DNA from: Simiduia agarivorans SA1 = DSM 21679
GTDB lineage: Bacteria; Pseudomonadota; Gammaproteobacteria; Pseudomonadales; Cellvibrionaceae
NCBI RefSeq assembly: GCF_000305785.2
Contig: NC_018868.3
Span: 3,642,270-3,706,269, forward strand
Reading direction: 5' to 3'
DNA: 64,000 bases
Below are positions 58,517 to 64,000 of the stretch, piece after piece. The translations under genes and the position numbers were made by a program. Below the pieces are notes generated by a model. That model was not told the origin of the DNA, did not search any database, and was given only the letters and a program-made list of their open reading frames with translations. How positions within the stretch are numbered: the first letter of the stretch is position 1; each line of letters opens with the position of its first letter.

Positions 58517-59661
58517 AACATCGCCTCGCGGATGGCATCGGTATCCTGACCCAGCAGCGGTGCCGGCCGGATGGATTTCAGGTTGCTGCCGTTAATGCGC
58601 AGGGGGCAGCGGGTGGTGTGAATCGGTTGGCCGGGGCTACGTTGTGTGGTGAGGGTAATATCCAGCGCCTTGAATGCCGGGTGATTGAGCAGTTGCGTGT
58701 AGCCCAGCACTTCGGAACACCAAATATTGTGTGCGCGCATCCTGGCCAGCCAATGAGCAGTGGTGTTTTTCAGTAAGTGGTGTTGCAGCTGTTGCTTAAG
58801 GGATTCGCGTTGGGTGAAGGCGTGATCATCAGACACATCGATGGCCGGGCAATCGATGGCGGTGGCCAGCGTGTGCAGTGAACCCATGGCAATGGCCACA
58901 TGGTCATCCTGGGTTTTATACACGCCGTAGGGTGCGCCCAATAGTGGATGGGCATTGGCCAGCGTACTGCGTTCGGGGGCCTGTCGGCCATTGTTTAAAA
59001 AGGTGGTGAAACCCTCAAACTGAAAATCCACCATGGATTCCAGCAGACTGGCCTCCACCAGTGCGCCGCATCCTTGCTTTGGTCCCGGGCGTTTGCGGCG
59101 CACCAGGGCGGCGAGTATGCCTTGGGCCAAATGCGTGCCACACAACATATCGGCAATGGCGAGCCCCATGGGTACCGGGCCATCGTTGGCACTACCGGTG
59201 AGCCAGGTTACGCCCGATAATGATTGCGCCAATAAATCCTGACCGGGTTTCTTTGCCCAGGGGCCGGTATCGGTATAGCCGCTAACTTGCCCGTAGATCA
59301 GGGCTGGGTTCAGTTGCTGCACACTGGCGTAATCCAAACCGATTTTTTCCATCACGCCCGGGCGGAAGTTGTGGGTCAGTACATCGGCCTTGGCGATCAG
59401 TTGTTTTACGTGTTCCAGATCGGCGGGTTGTTTCAGGTCGGCGCAAAAACTTTTTTTATTGCGGTTAATGGTATGAAACAGCAGGCTGTCGTCGCCCACC
59501 CACAGATCTTTGGTGGCCAGTTTGCGGCAGGCATCGCCACCCTGAGGACGTTCGATTTTGATGACCTGCGCACCCAGATCAGCCAAACGCAAACCGGCAT
59601 AGGGGCCGGCCAGGTATTGGCTGAATTCCAGTACGGTTAATCCGGCAAGTGGCAGCGGCAT
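58513..59661 (-). CDS. Class III (CaiB/BaiF) CoA-transferase, copy B
   Basis: 382 residues, tandem paralogue of copy A. The opening is [41 protein letters not shown], with catalytic Asp171 in [10 protein letters not shown]. The stop overlaps the copy A start by 4 bp, and the start lies 3 bp after the solute-binding-like gene. Two class III transferases in one operon point to a CoA-ester intermediate in the breakdown of an acid; the substrate is not recognisable. Confidence 0.92.
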   Translation of the reverse strand: MPLPLAGLTVLEFSQYLAGPYAGLRLADLGAQVIKIERPQGGDACRKLATKDLWVGDDSLLFHTINRNKKSFCADLKQPADLEHVKQLIAKADVLTHNFRPGVMEKIGLDYASVQQLNPALIYGQVSGYTDTGPWAKKPGQDLLAQSLSGVTWLTGSANDGPVPMGLAIADMLCGTHLAQGILAALVRRKRPGPKQGCGALVEASLLESMVDFQFEGFTTFLNNGRQAPERSTLANAHPLLGAPYGVYKTQDDHVAIAMGSLHTLATAIDCPAIDVSDDHAFTQRESLKQQLQHHLLKNTTAHWLARMRAHNIWCSEVLGYTQLLNHPAFKALDITLTTQRSPGQPIHTTRCPLRINGSNLKSIRPAPLLGQDTDAIREAML

Positions 59662-59664
59662 GGG

Positions 59665-60810
59665 TTATCCCTGACGTGATTGCATATAAAGTTGATCCAA
59701 TGTGTCGAGCAGGGCAGTGGTATTACCACCTTCCATTAAAAAGCGGCGAATGGGCGCACCCGCGTGATCCTGGAATGCCATGTGACCGTGGTAGCGGGGC
59801 CGTAAGAAAGCGCGGTCCAGCGTAGGCAAAGTATTTTCAAAATAGTTGTGGGTGCGGGCATTGGCCACTGATGATGTCCAGGCACTGCGATGGCCTGGTT
59901 GGCCACCGTACTGCACGTAGAAACCCTGCTGCATTTCGGGCGATGCCACAAAGCGGGCGAATTGTGCGGCCACGCCTTTGTGTTGGCAGCGCGCGGAAAT
60001 GGCCAGACCGGTGCCGCCCAGCGTGGTGCGCAGCCGGTTGCCATTGTTAAGCGCCACTGTGTCACCAAATGTCAGCAAATGGTCGGCATAGCCGGGCTGG
60101 CTGTAGTTGGAATAGCCGTAGGCAAAGGGGCAATAGGCAATGTCATTGGTGCGGGTCATGGCCTCGTATACTTTGATCGGGTTCCAATCAAAACAGGCGC
60201 GCGGTAAACAATCGGACAAGGCCTTTAACATCCGCAACGCCTCTTCGCCGATGGCGCGGGTCACCACTGAGTCATCGCGCAGGCAAACGTCTTCGCCCAG
60301 GGTTGAACACAGCATGTAAAAATTCATCAGCGTGTCCTGGGGAATGGACGGTACCGCCACCTGGCCTTTTTCGGCCAGCGCCATCAGCGCTTCCCAGGTT
60401 TGAGGCAATTCACCGTTAGGCAACAGATCAGGGCGGCCGGAGGCCACCGGGGTGGCGGCATCTATGGCCAGCGCCCATTGTTTATCGAAATAACGGTAAG
60501 AGTTGTGCGATTCACCCACGGCATTGGCGGCCTGATCGGCCAGGAATTCCGCCGGCAGCAATTCTTCAAACGGCATGATCACCTGTTCTTTGGCGGCAAA
60601 GCCGGTCCAGGGGTGGTCGATGACCAGCAGGTCGTAGCGCTCGGCCAGTTGGTCGATGGGTTCATCGGCAAAGGCTTGCAGCGAGCGCTTATCCCAGCTG
60701 ATGGTGACGCCCGGATTCAGTTCTTCGAAGCGTTGTGCGCAGGCGGCCATTGGGGTGTAGCCGCGGGTGTGGTTCCAGGTCATGCCTTTCAGGTGGACGG
60801 GGTTGGACAT
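59665..60810 (-). CDS. Solute-binding-protein-like protein without signal peptide
   Basis: 381 residues of the family-1 ABC solute-binding-protein fold (FEELNPGVTISWDKRSLQAF, DLLVIDHPWTGFAAKEQVIMPFEELLPAEF, WALAIDAATPVASGRPDLL, GGTGLAISARCQHKGVAAQFARFVASPEMQQGFY). It begins MSNPVHLKGMTWNHTRG with no hydrophobic signal, and the upstream bases are AT-rich palindromes, leaving no room for one. No permease or ATPase lies nearby. It is the first gene of the CoA-transferase operon. It may be a cytoplasmic ligand-binding or sensing protein, or an escorting protein for the substrate. Confidence is good for the fold and low for the role. Confidence 0.8.
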   Translation of the reverse strand: MSNPVHLKGMTWNHTRGYTPMAACAQRFEELNPGVTISWDKRSLQAFADEPIDQLAERYDLLVIDHPWTGFAAKEQVIMPFEELLPAEFLADQAANAVGESHNSYRYFDKQWALAIDAATPVASGRPDLLPNGELPQTWEALMALAEKGQVAVPSIPQDTLMNFYMLCSTLGEDVCLRDDSVVTRAIGEEALRMLKALSDCLPRACFDWNPIKVYEAMTRTNDIAYCPFAYGYSNYSQPGYADHLLTFGDTVALNNGNRLRTTLGGTGLAISARCQHKGVAAQFARFVASPEMQQGFYVQYGGQPGHRSAWTSSVANARTHNYFENTLPTLDRAFLRPRYHGHMAFQDHAGAPIRRFLMEGGNTTALLDTLDQLYMQSRQG

Positions 60811-60830
60811 AGTGTGACTGCTCTCTTGTA

Positions 60831-60867
60831 ATTTATATATAAATCGATAGTTTAAGTATAAATATCG
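60831..60867. promoter_or_regulatory. Palindromic operator region of the IclR/CoA-transferase divergon
   Basis: Between the divergent genes lies the perfect 14-bp palindrome ATTTATATATAAAT (60831-60844), followed by the inverted repeat CGATA/TATCG at 60845-60849 and 60863-60867. IclR proteins often bind such AT-rich palindromes in shared promoters. The sites may also hold the -10 elements. Confidence 0.55.
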
Positions 60868-60935
60868 TTTTTGCCGCCGGTCAACTGTGTTTTAATAGCC
60901 GCGCCCTGTTGATCAACCTGTTATCCGGAGCCCTA

Positions 60936-61688
60936 GTGAGCGACGCCAGCCCCAAATACGCCGTACCTGCTCTGGATAAGGGCTTTGAAATCCTTGAGTT
61001 TCTTGCCGGTGACCGGGTACCGCGCTCGCAGGCGGAAATCGCTCAGGGGGTGGGGCGCAAACCCAGCGAAATTTTCCGCGTGCTGGTGGGCCTTGAGGCC
61101 CGCGGTTATCTGGTGCGCGAAGAGGTGTCGGGCAAATACCGCACCTCGCTCAAGCTGTTGGGCCTGGCCCGGTCACTCCAACCGCTGGCCCTGTTGCGCC
61201 AGCAGGCGCTGCCCATCATGGAGGCGTTGGCGTCCCGCTTGGGCCACTCCTGCCATTTATCCATGCGCCAGGGCGATGAATTAATGGTGGTGTTGCAGGC
61301 GCCAAGCCCCGGCGCGGTATCGCTCGCCATCGCCGAAGGCACGCGTTTTCCTCTGTTGCCCACCGCCTCTGGCCGGGTGCTGATGGCGCATCTGCCGGAA
61401 GCGGAATCGGCCGATCTGCTGTCCCGTTTAATCGCTCCGGAACAGCGCGACGCCACAGCCGCTGCCTTGGCGGAATTGCGAAGCCGTGGCCATGAACTCA
61501 GCCAGAGCCGGCTGACCGATGGCGTCACCGACTGTGCGGTATTGGTGGGCGCCCGCCAAAGCCCGCTGATGGCGGTGCTGGCGGTGTCCTGCCTTACCTC
61601 GGTCATGGATAAGCGATTGGAGCGCGCCGAGCTTATTGCCGAAGTGAGTGCCGCAGCGGCAGACATTTCTGCCCGCATTGGTCTCTGA
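60936..61688 (+). CDS. IclR-family transcriptional regulator
   Basis: 250 residues from a GTG at 60936, with GGAG 5-6 nt before it; a TTG at 60909 is less likely. The N-terminal winged HTH (VPALDKGFEILEFL, SQAEIAQGVGRKPSEIFRVLVGLEARGYLVRE) precedes an effector domain (LLPTASGRVLMA; SRLTDGVTDCAVLVG; AVLAVSCL). It is divergent from the CoA-transferase operon and is the natural regulator of it. IclR proteins usually sense small acids. Confidence 0.92.
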   Translation: MSDASPKYAVPALDKGFEILEFLAGDRVPRSQAEIAQGVGRKPSEIFRVLVGLEARGYLVREEVSGKYRTSLKLLGLARSLQPLALLRQQALPIMEALASRLGHSCHLSMRQGDELMVVLQAPSPGAVSLAIAEGTRFPLLPTASGRVLMAHLPEAESADLLSRLIAPEQRDATAAALAELRSRGHELSQSRLTDGVTDCAVLVGARQSPLMAVLAVSCLTSVMDKRLERAELIAEVSAAAADISARIGL

Positions 61689-62006
61689 TTTCCGGTTCGC
61701 AAAAACCCGTACTCACGTCCTGCTAGGTTCTTCGCTTTGGTGCCATCTGGCGCCAGAGAATGACATACCCGTCACAATATCGATTGTTAAATGTAAATTG
61801 TCAACAATGTGTGCTTTAATGGCTTGGACGACTATTCATCCGGGCGCGAGGGTTTTTATCCTTATCCAGGGAGAGGGTGGATGGTTGATCAAGGCAGCCT
61901 GCTCAGGTTGCCGCAGCAGGAGGTAATGAGGTAGCGCGGCGGCAAGCAGTACCTGGCGGGCACAATAAAAATAAGACAGCAGTGTCTGAACTACCCGGAG
62001 CTTATA
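61689..62006. other. Intergenic region before the CBM6 protein gene
   Basis: 318 bases with no supported gene, RNA or terminator. It presumably holds the promoter of the next gene. Confidence 0.5.
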
Positions 62007-64000
62007 ATGAGGACTCCCTTCCAACGATCTGCCTTGGCAGTCGCGCTTTCGTGCGCGTCGCTCGGGCTGGCGGCCAATGCAGTGGCCGCAGACTATCGCC
62101 TGGAGGCTGAAAATTTTACAGCCGTTGGCGGAACCTACAACGACAACCAACCGCAAAAAATCAGTATTTACAATGTGAATGGCGCCACCGCCATCAACTA
62201 TGTGAACAAAGGTGACTACGCGGATTATTCACTCAATGTTGCCACCGCAGGCACCTATTCGTTGACCTATTTTGCCGGCACCAGCATTGTGGGCGGCGAA
62301 ATTGAATTCCAGATCAATACCGGTAGCGGCTGGACTTCGCTCAAAAAAACCGCGGTGCCGCAGGGCAGCTGGGATAATTTCCAGTCGCTCAATGGCGGTT
62401 CGGTGGTATTGCCGGCAGGAAACATTCAGGTGCGCCTGGTTGGCTCCGGTAGCCACGACTGGCAGTGGAATCTGGATGCACTGGAGCTGACATTGCAGTC
62501 TGCGCCTACACCCACACCCACTCCAACCCCCACACCGCCGCCATCGGCGTTAACGGTGCAGGCAGAAAGTTTTGCCTCGGTGGGTGGCAGCTATGCGGAT
62601 GGGCAACCACAAAAGATCAGTGTTTACACCGTGAATGGCGCCACCGCCATTAACTATGTGAACAAGGGCGACTATGCCCAATACAGCATTACCGTGGCGG
62701 ATGCAGGTAACTATGATCTGGCGTTCTACGCCGGTACCGCTGTTACCGGCGCCAGCATTCACTTCCAGGTTCTGGAAGGCGGCAGCTGGGTCACCAAAAC
62801 CCAAACCAATGTACCCAACGTGGGCTGGGACAATTTCCAGCTGTTAAGCGGTGGAACCGTAGCGCTGTCTGCCGGTACGCATCAGGTCCGCGTTTACGGT
62901 GGCGGCACCAATGATTGGCAATGGAACCTGGATCGCTTTGTGTTGACCAAGCAATCCGGCACCACACCAACACCAACGCCGACGCCAACGCCGACGCCAA
63001 CGCCGACGCCAACGCCGACGCCAACGCCGACGCCAACGCCGACGCCAACACCAACACCAACGCCAACGCCGACGCCAACGCCAACACCAACGCCGACACC
63101 GCCCGTAGGCAGTGTGCCGGTCAGCGGAACCTTTGTGCTGGAAGCGGAAAACTATCAGGCCGTGGGTGGAGAAGTGGAAACTTATCCCATCAATGGTGGC
63201 CTGGCCGTTAACTATTTCAACAAGGGCGACTACCTGGAGTTTTACGTTACTCTCGATAAATCCGGCCTGTACAGCGCCAGCTACTACGTGGGTACCGGCA
63301 ATGCGTCCGGCACCGCAGTGGGTCTGATGGCGACGGATCATCAGGGCAAGTTGGTTGAAAAAAGTATTACACCCGTGACCAGTCAGGGCGGTTGGGATAA
63401 CTTCTACACGGCCAATGCGTCCAGCCAGTTGAACCTGTTTGAAGGTGCGGCCACGCTGCGAATTTACGGCGCCGGTACCGAAGACTTCCAGTTCAATATT
63501 GATCGCATCACCTTCACCCGCGTGGGCGATGCCGATCTTAATCTGGATGCTGATGGCGATGGTGTGCCCGATGTATCGGATACCTGTGCGTCTACACCAG
63601 CAGGTGAGCAAGCCAACAGTGTGGGTTGTGCGCCTTCGCAGTTGGATACCGACAAAGACGGCATCAACGACAAACTTGATCAGTGCCCGAACACCGCACT
63701 GGGCGCGTTTGTTGACGCCAAAGGTTGCGAAAGCTCCGGCGGTGATGATGACGACTTCGACGGTGTGCACAATGTGTTCGACCAGTGCCCGGCCACACCC
63801 TTTGGTGTAAATGCCGACGCCAGTGGTTGTTCCGTGGGAGCCGACTCTGACGGTGACGGTGTCGCCAACAGCGAAGATCAGTGTGCGGCTACACCGGCCG
63901 GTGAATTTGCCAACGAAGCCGGTTGCTCTTCATCGCAGGTGGCCAATACTCAGGTGGCTACGGTCACGGTGAATGCCAACATCAAACACACGGTTAACGG
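62007..64000 (+). CDS. Secreted CBM6 x3 / thrombospondin-type-3 glycan hydrolase, probable agarase (3' end beyond window)
   Basis: An open frame of at least 664 codons runs from the ATG at 62007 (CGGAG 7 nt upstream) to the window edge. The signal peptide is about residues 1-28 ([19 protein letters not shown]). Three CBM6 modules lie at about 29-165, 184-313 and 373-506 ([16 protein letters not shown] and FVLEAENY openings; WNLDALEL and WNLDRFVL endings). Pro-Thr linkers join them. Thrombospondin type 3 calcium-binding repeats ([36 protein letters not shown]) cover about 512-645. The frame then enters [12 protein letters not shown], resembling the start of a GH86- or GH50-type beta-agarase domain. 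Three CBM6 plus TSP3 before the catalytic part recalls Saccharophagus Aga86E. The catalytic family is inference because it is outside the window. Confidence 0.85.
   Translation, partial: MRTPFQRSALAVALSCASLGLAANAVAADYRLEAENFTAVGGTYNDNQPQKISIYNVNGATAINYVNKGDYADYSLNVATAGTYSLTYFAGTSIVGGEIEFQINTGSGWTSLKKTAVPQGSWDNFQSLNGGSVVLPAGNIQVRLVGSGSHDWQWNLDALELTLQSAPTPTPTPTPTPPPSALTVQAESFASVGGSYADGQPQKISVYTVNGATAINYVNKGDYAQYSITVADAGNYDLAFYAGTAVTGASIHFQVLEGGSWVTKTQTNVPNVGWDNFQLLSGGTVALSAGTHQVRVYGGGTNDWQWNLDRFVLTKQSGTTPTPTPTPTPTPTPTPTPTPTPTPTPTPTPTPTPTPTPTPTPTPTPPVGSVPVSGTFVLEAENYQAVGGEVETYPINGGLAVNYFNKGDYLEFYVTLDKSGLYSASYYVGTGNASGTAVGLMATDHQGKLVEKSITPVTSQGGWDNFYTANASSQLNLFEGAATLRIYGAGTEDFQFNIDRITFTRVGDADLNLDADGDGVPDVSDTCASTPAGEQANSVGCAPSQLDTDKDGINDKLDQCPNTALGAFVDAKGCESSGGDDDDFDGVHNVFDQCPATPFGVNADASGCSVGADSDGDGVANSEDQCAATPAGEFANEAGCSSSQVANTQVATVTVNANIKHTVN
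62961..63103 (+). repeat. Hexanucleotide tandem repeat encoding a Pro-Thr linker
   Basis: About 140 bp of CCAACA/CCAACG/CCGACG units in frame between the second and third CBM6 modules. It resembles the tract at 51937-52193 in unit types, so slippage or exchange between the loci is possible. Confidence 0.88.

Noticed and set aside
61783..61808. Inverted words ATTGTT and AACAAT upstream of the CBM6 gene
   Set aside because: The arms are six bases with a long spacer and no partner sites; chance is likely.

Overview
The window looks like chromosomal DNA from a polysaccharide-degrading marine gammaproteobacterium of the Cellvibrionaceae type (Simiduia, Saccharophagus, Cellvibrio or Teredinibacter relatives). 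The reasons are the moderately GC-rich coding sequence, long Pro-Thr linkers between carbohydrate-binding modules, TonB receptors of the Xanthomonas/Caulobacter type, SapC and cupin-like companions, and many secreted glycoside hydrolases. The genus is inference. No rRNA, tRNA, CRISPR array, insertion sequence or prophage was seen.

Layout. (1) 1-6.4 kb: the 3' part of an L-rhamnose isomerase gene, a small degenerate intergenic repeat, a GH43-like enzyme and a large secreted beta-propeller protein distantly like GH74. (2) 6.4-9.1 kb: an AraC regulator divergent from a phytanoyl-CoA-dioxygenase-like oxygenase, then a DeoR regulator. (3) 9.3-20 kb: a same-strand series of SapC, a JmjC/cupin-like protein, an ASPIC/FG-GAP lipoprotein, a vanadium-haloperoxidase-like lipoprotein, a sulfatase, a nucleoside-hydrolase-like protein and the lactate oxidation genes lutABC. 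(4) 20.2-23.6 kb: a second GH74-like propeller with different accessory modules. (5) 23.9-29.9 kb: an Ala-rich secreted protein, an outer-membrane barrel, a subtilisin-like protease divergent from an ECF sigma/anti-sigma/lipoprotein operon, and yghU.

(6) 30-54 kb is a mannan/mannose utilisation locus. It holds two TonB receptors, a sodium symporter, three GH5 enzymes, a mannobiose/cellobiose 2-epimerase, a GH130 mannosylglucose phosphorylase, phosphomannomutase, an AGE-family (probable mannose) isomerase, ROK fructokinase, glucose-6-phosphate isomerase and a LacI regulator. Nine perfect copies of the 12-bp palindrome GTAACCGGTTAC lie only in the promoter regions here, so the LacI protein is the probable regulator. 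The inferred scheme is: outer-membrane and secreted mannanases cut mannan; TonB receptors and the symporter import the products; mannobiose is epimerised to mannosyl-glucose and phosphorolysed to mannose-1-phosphate plus glucose; free mannose is isomerised to fructose and phosphorylated. A phosphomannose isomerase (manA) was not seen.

(7) 54.3-61.7 kb: an aldose-epimerase-like gene, then an unusual translationally coupled minus-strand operon (signal-peptide-less solute-binding-like protein, two class III CoA-transferases, an enoyl-CoA hydratase, an AldA-like aldehyde dehydrogenase) divergent from an IclR regulator. I cannot assign a known pathway to it, and it is my best candidate for an undescribed system. 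(8) 62-64 kb: the 5' part of a large secreted protein with three CBM6 modules and thrombospondin type 3 repeats, running off the window; the architecture suggests an agarase whose catalytic domain lies beyond the end.
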